Assembly (NCBI GenBank): GCA_934501115.1
Contig: CAKSTO010000013.1
Span: 1-44,985 of the forward strand
Direction: 5' to 3'
Length of the DNA stretch: 44,985 nt
DNA from: an uncultured Faecalibacterium sp.
GTDB taxonomy: Bacteria > Bacillota > Clostridia > Oscillospirales > Ruminococcaceae
Of this stretch, positions 12,370 to 20,518 are shown one piece after another. Within the stretch, counting starts at the first letter, position 1. Each line of letters starts with the position of its first letter. A model generated the notes under the pieces. The model did no database searches, was not told where the DNA came from, and worked only from the letters and a program-made list of their open reading frames with translations. Position numbers and translations under genes: made by a program.

Positions 12370-12990
12370 TCAGAAGGGTGCATAGAAGGGCTTGGACACC
12401 GTGACCTGTGCGCTGCCCCGGGTCAGTTCCCTCAGCTGTTCCAGCAGCGGCTCCTCTGTGTGTTCCGGCATCTGCCAGCTCAGGATCACCCGATCCGTGA
12501 ACTGCGGTGCAGCCTGCTTTGCGCCGGAAGCATCGATCAGCAGGGATGCCCGCTCGTAGAGCGGGTAATCCACCGTCACGCTCAATTCCACGACACTGCG
12601 CACCGTGACCACCTCTGCATTTTCCAGCGCCCGGGCAGTGGCCGTGGTATAGGCACGCACCAGACCTCCTGTGCCCAGCAGTACCCCGCCGAAGTAGCGT
12701 GTCACCACCACGATCAGATCTGTCAGGCCGCTGTGCTGCAGTACCTCCAGTGCCGGCGTACCCGCCGTCTTGGCAGGCTCGCCGTCATCCGAATAGCGCT
12801 CCCGGTTGCCTTCCCGCAGGCGGTAAGCATATACATTGTGCCGCGCAGTACGGTTGGCTGCACGCACCTGCTCCAGAAATGCGACCGCAGCCGCCTCACT
12901 GTCGGCAAAGGACAGCGAAGCAATAAAGCGGCTCTTCTTCTCTTCGTATTCTCCGGTGGCTGTGCCACGGATGGTGCGGTAATCCTCCAC
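12370..12990 (-). CDS. YigZ/IMPACT family (UPF0029) protein
   Basis: A 206-residue protein of the YigZ/IMPACT family, with the N-terminal UPF0029 domain containing RHNVYAYRLREG and DDGEPAKTAGTPALEVL, then RYFGGVLLGTGGLVRAY. The C-terminal DUF1949-like part follows. The exact role in bacteria is unclear; relatives are linked to translation control. The GTG at 12990 is chosen because AGGAGG lies 7 nt upstream and the family N-terminus (VEDYRTIRG) starts there; the longer open frame to 13137 runs through the promoter and the etfA terminator. It has its own promoter and is followed by dgt after 167 bp. Confidence 0.9.
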   Translation of the reverse strand: MEDYRTIRGTATGEYEEKKSRFIASLSFADSEAAAVAFLEQVRAANRTARHNVYAYRLREGNRERYSDDGEPAKTAGTPALEVLQHSGLTDLIVVVTRYFGGVLLGTGGLVRAYTTATARALENAEVVTVRSVVELSVTVDYPLYERASLLIDASGAKQAAPQFTDRVILSWQMPEHTEEPLLEQLRELTRGSAQVTVSKPFYAPF

Positions 12991-13020
12991 GTTGGTTCCT
13001 CCTGATTCAATTTCAGAACA

Positions 13021-13048
13021 AGTATAGCATAAAACTGCGATTCCGCAA
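13021..13048 (-). promoter_or_regulatory. promoter of the YigZ-family gene
   Basis: On the minus strand TTGCGG (complement of 13043-13048), a 16-bp spacer and TATACT (complement of 13021-13026) with an extended TGC before the -10. It lies about 30 bp upstream of the GTG start and downstream of the etfA terminator. Confidence 0.65.
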
Positions 13049-13100
13049 AGAGACCCCTCGCAAATAACGCGTTCTTTCCCTGCCAAACGTTTGAAGAGGC

Positions 13101-13134
13101 AAAAAAGGAGAGCAGCTCCGAAGAGCTGCCCTCC
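13101..13134 (-). terminator. terminator of the butyrate operon
   Basis: A 12-bp stem (13107-13118 with 13123-13134, one imperfect pair) has the stable tetraloop TTCG on the transcribed strand and is followed by six T. It lies 44 bp after the etfA stop codon and closes thl-crt-hbd-bcd-etfB-etfA. Confidence 0.9.
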
Positions 13135-13177
13135 CACAATTCAGGCTATGTGATTGAAAAAATACCGTTTCAGGCGA

Positions 13178-14272
13178 TCACTGAGCAGCCTTTGCTGCCT
13201 CGACCTGCTTGATCAGCTCGGGCACGACCTTGAACAGATCGCCCACGATGCCGTAGTCAGCAACACCGAAGATGGGAGCACCCTCGTTCTTGTTGACTGC
13301 GATGATGCACTCGGAGTCCTGCATACCAGCAGTGTGCTGGATAGCGCCGGAAATGCCCAGAGCAACATAGATCTTGGGGTGCACGGTCTTGCCGGTCTGA
13401 CCAACCTGATGGTCAGCGGTCATCCAGCCTGCATCGGTGACGGCACGGGAAGCACCCACGACGCCGCCGCCCAGAGCAGCTGCCAGCTGCTCAGCCAGCT
13501 CAATGCCCTTCTGGACATCCTTGCTGATGCCGCGGCCGACAGAGACGATCACGTCTGCGCCGATCAGATCGACCAGCTTCTCAGCGGCCTTCTCAACGCT
13601 CAGAACCTCGGTCTTGATGTCCTCAGCAGCCAGAGCGAATGCGGGCTTCACGATCTGGCAGGCATCAGCCTTGGCCTGATCGAAGGGAGCCTTCTTCATA
13701 ACGCCGGGACGCACGGTGGACATCTGCGGACGGAAGCGGGGGCAGATGATGGTAGCCATCAGATGGCCGCCGAATGCAGGACGGGTCATCTTCAGGTTGC
13801 GGTCTTCCATATCGAACTTCTGCTTGGACAGGTCGATGGTGGAGCTCTCCTTCAGGAAGTCGATGTACTTTGCAGTGTCGATGTCCAGATGGGTAGCATC
13901 AGCGGTCAGGCCGGTGTGCAGACGAGCTGCGCAGCGGGGGCCCAGATCGCGGCCGATGTTGGTTGCACCGATCAGCAGGACTTCGGGCTTGTACTCGTTG
14001 ACCATGTCGCACACGACCTTAGCGTATGCATCGGTGGTGTAATCCTTCAGCAGGGGGCTGTCGCAGACCATGACCTTATCGGCACCATAGCCGCCCAGCT
14101 CCTTGGCAATGCCTTCCACGTTGTCGCCCAGCAGCAGGCCGGTGACCTCGCAGCCCAGCTCATCAGCCAGCTTGCGGGCCTCGCTCACCAGCTCGAAATC
14201 AGTGGGCATCAATGCGCCCTGGCGCTGCTCGCAGAAGACCCATACGCCCTTGTATTCGTTAAAATCAGCCAT
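13178..14272 (-). CDS. etfA: electron transfer flavoprotein alpha subunit
   Basis: Alpha subunit of the electron transfer flavoprotein that works with butyryl-CoA dehydrogenase; 364 residues. The N-terminal half has the adenine-nucleotide-hydrolase-like ETF fold. The C-terminal half is the FAD-binding domain with SVGRGISKDVQKGIELAEQL, GASRAVTDAGW, QVGQTGKTVHPKIYVALGIS and GAIQHTAGM. Clostridial EtfAB-Bcd complexes can bifurcate electrons from NADH to crotonyl-CoA and ferredoxin; that this pair does so is inferred from the family and gene context. It is the last gene of the operon, 21 bp after etfB, and is followed by a strong terminator. Confidence 0.96.
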   Translation of the reverse strand: MADFNEYKGVWVFCEQRQGALMPTDFELVSEARKLADELGCEVTGLLLGDNVEGIAKELGGYGADKVMVCDSPLLKDYTTDAYAKVVCDMVNEYKPEVLLIGATNIGRDLGPRCAARLHTGLTADATHLDIDTAKYIDFLKESSTIDLSKQKFDMEDRNLKMTRPAFGGHLMATIICPRFRPQMSTVRPGVMKKAPFDQAKADACQIVKPAFALAAEDIKTEVLSVEKAAEKLVDLIGADVIVSVGRGISKDVQKGIELAEQLAAALGGGVVGASRAVTDAGWMTADHQVGQTGKTVHPKIYVALGISGAIQHTAGMQDSECIIAVNKNEGAPIFGVADYGIVGDLFKVVPELIKQVEAAKAAQ

Positions 14273-14293
14273 TGTAATCCTATGCTCCTTTCA

Positions 14294-15088
14294 TCAGATC
14301 AGGTGCTTCTTGGCCAGGATACCAGCCAGCTGTGCGGCGGTGTCGTCGCCCGTCAGCATGGTGCCTGCGCCCTTCTGCGGAGGAGTGAAGGACTTAAAGA
14401 CGTTCGTCGGAGAACCCTTCAGACCGATGGTATCGACCTCGATCAGCGGATCGTCCTTCAGTGCGTTGTAATCGAACACTTCCATCGGCTTGTCGTAGCA
14501 GGTGAAGATGCCGTTCACGCTCATGTAACGGGGCTGGTTCAGCTCCTTGATGCAGGTCAGCAGGCAGGGAGTCTGCACCTTGACCATCATGTAGCCGTCC
14601 TCCAGCATACGCTTCACGGTCAGGGTGTTGCCATCCTTCTGGATGTCAGCCACATAGGTGACCTGAGGCAGGTTCAGCTTCTCAGCGATCTGAGGACCGA
14701 CCTGAGCGGTATCACCATCGATTGCCTGACGGCCGCAGAACACAACGTCCTCGGGGCCGACACCGATCTTGTTGACGGCAGCAGCCAGGATCTGGCTGGT
14801 TGCGAAGGTATCGGAGCCGCCGAACTCACGGCCGGAGACCAGAACCGCCTTATCAGCACCGCGAGCCAGCAGCTCACGCAGCATGCCCTCTGCCGGCGGG
14901 GGACCCATGGTGACAACAACGACTTCACAGCCGGTAGCGTCCTTGAGCTTCAGAGCAGCCTCCAGAGCGTTCAGGTCATCCGGGTTGGTGATGGTAGCCA
15001 TCGATGCACGATCCAGAGTGCCATCGGGCTTGACGGACACCTTGCCGGAGGTATCAGGAACCTGCTTTACACAAACAATTGCTTTCAT
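14294..15088 (-). CDS. etfB: electron transfer flavoprotein beta subunit
   Basis: Beta subunit of the electron transfer flavoprotein, 264 residues, beginning MKAIVCVKQVPDTS as usual. The ETF-beta signature region around FCGRQAIDGDTAQVGPQIAE is present, as is the recognition loop LEDGYMMVKVQTPCLLT. In bifurcating ETFs this subunit carries the flavin that receives NADH electrons. It lies 17 bp after bcd and 21 bp before etfA, so the three products of the complex are made from adjacent cistrons. Confidence 0.96.
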   Translation of the reverse strand: MKAIVCVKQVPDTSGKVSVKPDGTLDRASMATITNPDDLNALEAALKLKDATGCEVVVVTMGPPPAEGMLRELLARGADKAVLVSGREFGGSDTFATSQILAAAVNKIGVGPEDVVFCGRQAIDGDTAQVGPQIAEKLNLPQVTYVADIQKDGNTLTVKRMLEDGYMMVKVQTPCLLTCIKELNQPRYMSVNGIFTCYDKPMEVFDYNALKDDPLIEVDTIGLKGSPTNVFKSFTPPQKGAGTMLTGDDTAAQLAGILAKKHLI

Positions 15089-15105
15089 TGTAACTCTTGC
15101 CTCCC

Positions 15106-16275
15106 TTACTTCAGCAGCGCGCCGGAAATGACCATCATCTGCACTTCGCTGGTGCCCTCGTAGATCTCAGTGATCTTGGCATCACGCATCATGCGCTCGA
15201 TGGGATAGTCACGGGTGTAGCCGTAACCGCCGAACAGCTGCAGGCAGCGGCGGGTCACATCGCTTGCGGTGCGGGCTGCGATCAGCTTTGCCTGAGCAGC
15301 CTCGACGCTGTAACGGACCTTCTTGCCATCCATTGCTTCCTGCTTCTTCAGAGCAGCAGCGTAGACCAGATACTTTGCAGCCTCAACGCGTGCCTTCATC
15401 TCAGCCAGCTCGAACTGAGTGTTCTGGAAAGCTGCGATGGCACGGCCGAACTGCTTGCGCTCCTTGACGTAAGCCACGGTCTCTTCCAGAGCGCCCTCGG
15501 CAATGCCCAGAGCCTGAGATGCGATACCGATACGGCCGCCGTCCAGAGTAGCCATAGCCAGCTGGAAGCCCTTGCCGCGCACGCCCAGCATACGATCCTT
15601 CGGGATGCGGCAGTCCTCAAAGATCAGCTCGCAGGTAGAAGAACCGCGAATGCCCATCTTGTCCTCGGCCTTACCGACGGAGAAGCCCGGGTCGGTACGC
15701 TCCACGATGAAAGCGGAGCACAGCTTGGTGGGACGACCCTTCTTGTCCAGCACATGGTCGGTAACGGCAATGACGATGAACACATCAGCAAAGCCTGCAT
15801 TGGTAATGAAGATCTTGGAGCCGTTCAGCACCCAGCAGTCATCCTCTTCCTTTGCAATGGTCTGCTGACCCTGTGCGTCGGTGCCGGCGCCCGGCTCGGT
15901 CAGGCCGAAAGCACCCAGCCACTCGCCGCTGCACAGCTTGGGCAGATACTTTGCCTTCTGCTCGGGAGTACCATTTTCATAAATAGGAGCAGCACACAGG
16001 CTGGTGTGAGCAGAGACGATGACACCGGTGGTGCCGCAGACCTTGCTCAGCTCTTCCACTGCCATGACGTAGGACAGCACATCGCCGCCTGCACCGCCGA
16101 CCTCAGTCGGGAAATAAATGCCCATCATGCCCAGCTTGCCCATCTTTTCGACGGTCTCTTTGGGGAAGTACTCTTCCGCATCAACCTTCTTTGCCAGGGG
16201 CTTGACTTCGTTCTCAGCAAACTCGCGGTACATTTTCTGCACCATCTGCTGCTGCTTGGACAGAGTAAAATCCAT
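15106..16275 (-). CDS. bcd: butyryl-CoA dehydrogenase
   Basis: Short-chain acyl-CoA dehydrogenase of 389 residues that reduces crotonyl-CoA to butyryl-CoA with electrons from EtfAB. Family signatures are GAFGLTEPGAGTDAQG (FAD/substrate region), WVLNGSKIFITNAG and the C-terminal IYEGTSEVQ, where E373 is the expected catalytic base. ORF length and N-terminus (MDFTLSKQQQMVQKM) match clostridial Bcd. It sits between hbd and etfB; the 104-bp hbd-bcd spacer contains GC-rich inverted repeats (for example around 16340-16365) that could be mRNA processing or stability elements. Confidence 0.96.
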   Translation of the reverse strand: MDFTLSKQQQMVQKMYREFAENEVKPLAKKVDAEEYFPKETVEKMGKLGMMGIYFPTEVGGAGGDVLSYVMAVEELSKVCGTTGVIVSAHTSLCAAPIYENGTPEQKAKYLPKLCSGEWLGAFGLTEPGAGTDAQGQQTIAKEEDDCWVLNGSKIFITNAGFADVFIVIAVTDHVLDKKGRPTKLCSAFIVERTDPGFSVGKAEDKMGIRGSSTCELIFEDCRIPKDRMLGVRGKGFQLAMATLDGGRIGIASQALGIAEGALEETVAYVKERKQFGRAIAAFQNTQFELAEMKARVEAAKYLVYAAALKKQEAMDGKKVRYSVEAAQAKLIAARTASDVTRRCLQLFGGYGYTRDYPIERMMRDAKITEIYEGTSEVQMMVISGALLK

Positions 16276-16379
16276 CGCTATATCCTCCTAACGGGTCTTT
16301 TTCATTTACCGGAATTGCCCGGTGCAAACAAATTCCTCCCGGCCGCTTTCCCACGGTCGGGAGAAACGTTTATCAGAAT

Positions 16380-17252
16380 TTACAGCTGGTCAACAGGGGT
16401 CTTGGTGCGGTCTGCGTTGTAAACGTAGAAGCCCTTGCCGGTCTTGCAGCCCAGATTGCCGCCGCGAACCATCTTACGGATCAGCGGGCAGGCACGATAC
16501 TTGCTGTCGCCGGTCTCCTTGTACAGCACGTCCATGATGGCCAGGCAGATGTCCAGGCCGATGAAGTCGCCCAGCTCCAGAGGACCCATGGGGTGGTTAG
16601 CACCCAGCTTCATAGCGGTGTCGATGCCAGCGATATCGGAAACGCCTTCCATCTTGATGAAAGCAGCTTCGTTGATCATGGGGATCAGGATGCGGTTGAC
16701 GACGAAGCCAGCAGCCTCGTTGACCTGCACCGGCTGCTTGCCGATGGCGACGGAGATCTCTTTGATCTTCTCGACGGTCTCAGCAGGAGTATTGCAGCCA
16801 GCGATGACCTCGATCAGCTTCATGCGGTCTGCAGGGTTGAAGAAGTGCATGCCGACCAGCGGACGGCCAACACCCTTGCCGATCTCGGTGATGGACAGAG
16901 AAGAAGTGTTGGAAGCGAAGATGCACTCAGGCTTGCAGATCTTATCCAGCTCGCCGAAGGTGGTCTGCTTGACCTTCATATCCTCAAAAGCAGCCTCAAC
17001 GACCAGATCGCAGTCAGCGCACAGGTCTTCCTTCAGGCCCGGGGTGATGGCAGCAACGATAGCGTCTGCCTTTTCCTGCGTCATCTTTCCCTTGGCAACC
17101 AGCTTCTCGTAGCCCTTCTTGATCTTTGCCAGACCATTCTCGGCCCACTCCTGCTTGATGTCGCACAGAGCAACGGTGTTGCCCTCAACCTGTGCAAATG
17201 CCTTTGCGATGCCCTGGCCCATGGTGCCAGCGCCGATAACACCGATCTTCAT
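16380..17252 (-). CDS. hbd: 3-hydroxybutyryl-CoA dehydrogenase
   Basis: NAD(P)-dependent reduction of acetoacetyl-CoA to 3-hydroxybutyryl-CoA, the second step of butyrate synthesis. The 290-residue protein starts MKIGVIGAGTMGQG, the dinucleotide-binding Rossmann motif. It then has SNTSSLSITEIG, the catalytic His region GMHFFNPADRMKLIEVI, and the C-terminal dimerisation domain with NHPMGPLELGDFIGLD. The frame stays open to 17276, but the ATG at 17252 follows an AAAGGAGAG site at good distance. It lies 39 bp after crt. Confidence 0.96.
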   Translation of the reverse strand: MKIGVIGAGTMGQGIAKAFAQVEGNTVALCDIKQEWAENGLAKIKKGYEKLVAKGKMTQEKADAIVAAITPGLKEDLCADCDLVVEAAFEDMKVKQTTFGELDKICKPECIFASNTSSLSITEIGKGVGRPLVGMHFFNPADRMKLIEVIAGCNTPAETVEKIKEISVAIGKQPVQVNEAAGFVVNRILIPMINEAAFIKMEGVSDIAGIDTAMKLGANHPMGPLELGDFIGLDICLAIMDVLYKETGDSKYRACPLIRKMVRGGNLGCKTGKGFYVYNADRTKTPVDQL

Positions 17253-17291
17253 AGGAAATCTCTCCTTTAATATCAAAAATTGTATAGTTGA

Positions 17292-18077
17292 TTAGTTGTT
17301 GGTGAACACTGCCTTGGGCTTCGGCTTCTCACGGCTCAGGAAGCAGGCCATGCCTTCCTTCTGGTCGTGGGTCTCGAAGCAGTCGCCGAACAGCTTTTCC
17401 TCGACCTCAACAGCCTTCTCGATGGGCAGGCTGATGCCGTCGTTGATTGCCTTCTTGCAGTTGCGTACAGCGATGGGGGCGTTCTTTGCGATCTTGCCGG
17501 CCAGCTTCAGCACGTTCTCCATCAGCTCAGCCTGCGGATACACAGCGTTCACCAGACCAATGCGCAGAGCCTCGTCTGCCTTGATGTTCAGTGCAGAGTA
17601 GACCAGCTGCTTTGCCATGCCCATGCCGACCAGACGTGCCAGACGCTGGGTGCCGCCGAAGCCCGGGGTGATGCCCAGACCAACTTCAGGCTGACCAAAC
17701 ACAGCGTTGTCAGAGCAGATGCGGATGTCGCAGCTCATTGCCAGCTCGTTGCCGCCGCCCAGTGCAAAGCCGTTCACGGCTGCAATAACGGGGATGGGGA
17801 AGCTCTCGATCATCAGGAACACATCATTGCCCAGCTTGCCGAAAGCCTCGCCCTCGGCCTTGGTCATGGTGCTCATGGAACCGATATCAGCGCCTGCCAC
17901 GAAGCTCTTGTCGCCTTCGCCGGTCAGAACGATGCAGCGGATGGTCTCCTGATCCACAGCCTCAAAAGCTGCCTTCAGGTCAGCCAGAACCTCGGGGTTC
18001 AGGGCGTTCAGTGCCTTGGGACGGTCGATGGTGATGACCTCAACTGCACCCTGCACCTCGGTTTTTACAAATGCCAT
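17292..18077 (-). CDS. crt: 3-hydroxybutyryl-CoA dehydratase (crotonase)
   Basis: Enoyl-CoA hydratase family protein of 261 residues that dehydrates 3-hydroxybutyryl-CoA to crotonyl-CoA. The oxyanion-hole segment FVAGADIGSM, the catalytic glutamate region GGGNELAMSCDIRI and FGQPEVGLGITPGFGGTQRL are all clear. The longer frame to 18176 was not used: the ATG at 18077 has GGAGG 8 nt upstream and gives the typical N-terminus ending in DRPKALNALN. It lies 121 bp after thl; this spacer contains two CCCGGG blocks able to pair. Confidence 0.95.
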   Translation of the reverse strand: MAFVKTEVQGAVEVITIDRPKALNALNPEVLADLKAAFEAVDQETIRCIVLTGEGDKSFVAGADIGSMSTMTKAEGEAFGKLGNDVFLMIESFPIPVIAAVNGFALGGGNELAMSCDIRICSDNAVFGQPEVGLGITPGFGGTQRLARLVGMGMAKQLVYSALNIKADEALRIGLVNAVYPQAELMENVLKLAGKIAKNAPIAVRNCKKAINDGISLPIEKAVEVEEKLFGDCFETHDQKEGMACFLSREKPKPKAVFTNN

Positions 18078-18198
18078 TGTGAAAACCTCCAATTCATTCT
18101 TCTCATTTTTGTCAAGACAGCTCCCGGGCCAGAAAAGATTCTCCGGTTTCTCCCCTGCCCCGGGTCTGCCATTCAATCAGGATCTCCAGTGATGGAGC

Positions 18199-19416
18199 TT
18201 AGTCCATCTCAACGATGGTAGCGCAGCCCATACCGCCGCCGATGCACAGGGTAGCCAGACCCTTGTGAGCACCACGGTGCTTCATCGCATACAGCAGGGT
18301 GACCAGGATACGAGCGCCGGAAGCGCCGACCGGGTGACCCAGAGCAATTGCGCCGCCGTTAACATTCAGCTTATCCTTATCAAAGCCCAGAGCCTCGCCG
18401 ACTGCGATGGACTGTGCTGCGAAGGCCTCGTTTGCCTCGACCAGATCCATGTCAGCAACGGTCATGCCGGTCTTAGCCATGACCTTCTTGGTAGCAGCGA
18501 TGGGGCCCAGACCCATGACCTCGGGCTCAACGCCTGCCAGAGCGCCTGCGACCCAGGTAGCCAGAGGCTTCACGCCCAGCTCCTTGGCCTTCTCCTCGCT
18601 CATGACGACCAGAGCAGCAGCGCCGTCGTTGATGGCAGAGGAGTTTGCAGCAGTCACGATGCCGTCCTTGGTGAAGGCAGGCTTCAGCTTTGCCAGCACT
18701 TCAGGAGCGCTCAGACGGGGGCCTTCATCGGTATCGAACACGGTGTCGCCCTTCTTGCCCTTGATCACAACAGGAACGATCTCATCCTTGAATGCGCCGT
18801 CCTTGATGGCCTTGTCAGCCTTCAGCTGGCTGTTGTATGCGAACTCGTCCAGCATTTCACGGGTGATGGGGCTGTAACCATACTTCTTCTGGTAGGTCTC
18901 GTTGGTGCAGACGTTCTCAGCGGTCATGCCCATGTGCTTGTTGAAGCCGCAGGCATCCCACAGAGCATCGTTGACCATGGTATCCACGATCTCGCTCTTG
19001 CCCATGGGAGCGCCCATGCGGTAGCCGTAACGAGCCTTCTGCAGTGCAAAGGGAGCCATGTCCATGTTCTCCATGCCGCCTGCGACCACGATATCAGCAT
19101 CGCCTGCCTCGATCATCTGAGCAGCCATGTTGACGCAGTTCAGACCGGAGCCGCACACCACGTTGACGGTGACAGCGGGGGTCTCGATGGGCAGGCCGGC
19201 CTTCAGAGCAGCCTGACGTGCGACGTTCTGACCCAGACCAGCCTGGATGACGCAGCCCATGTAAACATGATCGACCTGCTCAGGCTTCACGTTTGCACGG
19301 TTCAGAGCTTCCTTGATGACAATGGAGCCCAGCTCCGTTGCGGGAACGTTGGCCAGAGTGCCGCCGAACTTGCCAATAGCGGTACGGCATGCAGATGCGA
19401 TAACGATCTTTTTCAT
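18199..19416 (-). CDS. thl: acetyl-CoA C-acetyltransferase (thiolase)
   Basis: Condenses two acetyl-CoA into acetoacetyl-CoA, the entry to the butyrate pathway. The 405-residue biosynthetic thiolase has the acylation cysteine C88 in VNVVCGSGLN, the catalytic histidine in GHPVGASGARI and the C-terminal cysteine in CIGGGMGCA. The start is preceded by AGGAGG. It is the first gene of thl-crt-hbd-bcd-etfB-etfA. Upstream lies coaD with only a short terminator-like hairpin between. A possible weak promoter (TTGATA, 18 bp, TAACAC) sits just before the ribosome binding site, so expression could come from it, from readthrough of coaD, or both. Confidence 0.96.
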   Translation of the reverse strand: MKKIVIASACRTAIGKFGGTLANVPATELGSIVIKEALNRANVKPEQVDHVYMGCVIQAGLGQNVARQAALKAGLPIETPAVTVNVVCGSGLNCVNMAAQMIEAGDADIVVAGGMENMDMAPFALQKARYGYRMGAPMGKSEIVDTMVNDALWDACGFNKHMGMTAENVCTNETYQKKYGYSPITREMLDEFAYNSQLKADKAIKDGAFKDEIVPVVIKGKKGDTVFDTDEGPRLSAPEVLAKLKPAFTKDGIVTAANSSAINDGAAALVVMSEEKAKELGVKPLATWVAGALAGVEPEVMGLGPIAATKKVMAKTGMTVADMDLVEANEAFAAQSIAVGEALGFDKDKLNVNGGAIALGHPVGASGARILVTLLYAMKHRGAHKGLATLCIGGGMGCATIVEMD

Positions 19417-19470
19417 GTGAATAGCCTCCTGAATTGTGTATGTGTTACTTTTCGGTTTCCCTTTTTATCA

Positions 19471-19490
19471 AAACGCCCTGCCGGGCATTT
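19471..19490 (-). terminator. short terminator-like hairpin between coaD and thl
   Basis: On the minus strand AAAUGCCC and GGGCGUUU pair over 8 bp (one U-G wobble) with a GGCA loop, followed by TTTTGAT. It lies 8 bp after the coaD stop. The wobble makes it more stable on the minus strand than on the plus strand. It may be leaky, allowing coaD-thl readthrough. Confidence 0.5.
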
Positions 19491-19497
19491 CTGCAAA

Positions 19498-20004
19498 TTA
19501 TTTCTCAGCGTTTTTTCCCTGCCGGATCCGGGCATACTTTTCATTGACTGCCTTTTCCACATTGGGGGTGACGAACTTGCTGATGTCGCTGCAGTAAAAT
19601 GCAGCCTCTTTTACAATAGTAGAAGAGAGGTAGCTCCACTTGATGCTCGTTGCCAGAAACATGGTTTCAATGCCCGGCATCAACGCGTGATTGGTCTGTG
19701 CAAGCTGGATCTCGTTTTCAAAGTCCGTCACAGCCCGCAGCCCCCGTACCATCACCGAGGCATGCCGTTTCTTGGCGAACTCCACGGTCAGGCCGTCGAA
19801 GCTCTCCACCGAAACATTCTGGATGCCTTTGCAGCACTCCTTGAGCAGCTCTACGCGCTCCTCTACGGTGAACAGCGGATTCTTTGCGCTGTTGTTGAGC
19901 ACCGCCACGATCAGGTGATCGTTGATCTTCGCCGCACGCTTGATGATGTCAAGATGCCCTTTTGTGACCGGATCGAACGAACCGGGATAAACTGCTGTTG
20001 CCAT
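19498..20004 (-). CDS. coaD: pantetheine-phosphate adenylyltransferase
   Basis: Penultimate step of coenzyme A synthesis: 4'-phosphopantetheine plus ATP gives dephospho-CoA. The 168 residues match the CoaD family along their length: YPGSFDPVTKGHLDII (nucleotidyltransferase TxGH motif), VRGLRAVTDFENEIQ and SYLSSTIVKE. It has its own promoter at 20054-20082 and a GGAGG ribosome binding site. It lies directly upstream of the thl operon on the same strand, 81 bp away, which places CoA supply next to a pathway that runs entirely on CoA thioesters. Confidence 0.96.
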   Translation of the reverse strand: MATAVYPGSFDPVTKGHLDIIKRAAKINDHLIVAVLNNSAKNPLFTVEERVELLKECCKGIQNVSVESFDGLTVEFAKKRHASVMVRGLRAVTDFENEIQLAQTNHALMPGIETMFLATSIKWSYLSSTIVKEAAFYCSDISKFVTPNVEKAVNEKYARIRQGKNAEK

Positions 20005-20053
20005 CGTTTGGTGTCCTCCTTAGGCGCTGTGAAAAGCGCGTTTTGGTTCTGCC

Positions 20054-20082
20054 ATGATAGCACTTTCCAGTCTTAGGTGCAA
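20054..20082 (-). promoter_or_regulatory. coaD promoter
   Basis: On the minus strand TTGCAC (complement of 20077-20082), a 17-bp spacer and TATCAT (complement of 20054-20059), about 50 bp upstream of the coaD ATG. It may also feed the downstream butyrate genes by readthrough. Confidence 0.65.
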
Positions 20083-20299
20083 GACGCCGTATCGCAGTGC
20101 ATCGATTTGTCGTTAAATTTTAGACAATCAATTCCACACTAGCCGTCCTCGACTTGCTACGCTACAAGTAAATCACATCGTCAAAATTTTATCAAGTCTT
20201 TTTGCAAAGATTTTTGGTTCCTGCGTACCAAACAATTGTCCAAAATCGCTATAAATTTTGTCCATGTTGCCAGTTGGCGAAAAATTTCACGATAAACTA

Positions 20300-20328
20300 T
20301 TGATTCTGTACATTGTTAATGTTATAAC
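20300..20328 (+). promoter_or_regulatory. promoter of the but transcription unit
   Basis: TTGATT (20300-20305), a 17-bp spacer and TATAAC (20323-20328). It predicts a transcription start near 20335 and a 5' leader of about 185 nt before the but ATG. The AT-rich stretch 20083-20299 between this and the coaD promoter shows no gene. Confidence 0.7.
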
Positions 20329-20336
20329 TAAGTTAT

Positions 20337-20486
20337 GCAGGTATCCTGCCGTTCCCGGCGCTCTTCCCCGTTGTCTGAAAGGATCGCAGACGATCGTGTC
20401 AGACTTATGTCGGTACTGAAAACGGCGGGTAAATATCCTGCAAAGACTTGTCCGTGCAGGAATTGTGAATGATAAATTTACAATTC
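20337..20486 (+). promoter_or_regulatory. structured 5' leader of but with competing helices (possible riboswitch-like element)
   Basis: Seen pairings: P1 20345-20353 with 20421-20429 (9 bp, one G-U); inside it 20355-20359 with 20409-20413 (5 bp, one G-U); P2 20373-20378 with 20399-20404 extended by 20382-20386 with 20391-20395; P3 20436-20442 with 20455-20461 (7 bp); P4 20460-20466 with 20480-20486 (7 bp) followed by TTTT, 15 nt before the ribosome binding site. A further 5' hairpin (20337-20341 with 20345-20349) uses the same CCTGC as P1, and the motif CCTGC/GCAGG occurs twice in each sense, so alternative folds exclude one another. I do not recognise a known riboswitch consensus. The control function is inference. 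Confidence 0.55.
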
Positions 20487-20518
20487 TTTTATGTTATTAT
20501 CGGAGAGGATGGTTTATA

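Noticed and set aside
13154..20076. Long plus-strand frames opposite the butyrate genes and coaD
   Set aside because: All are antisense to clear enzymes; composition and lack of motifs mark them as shadows.
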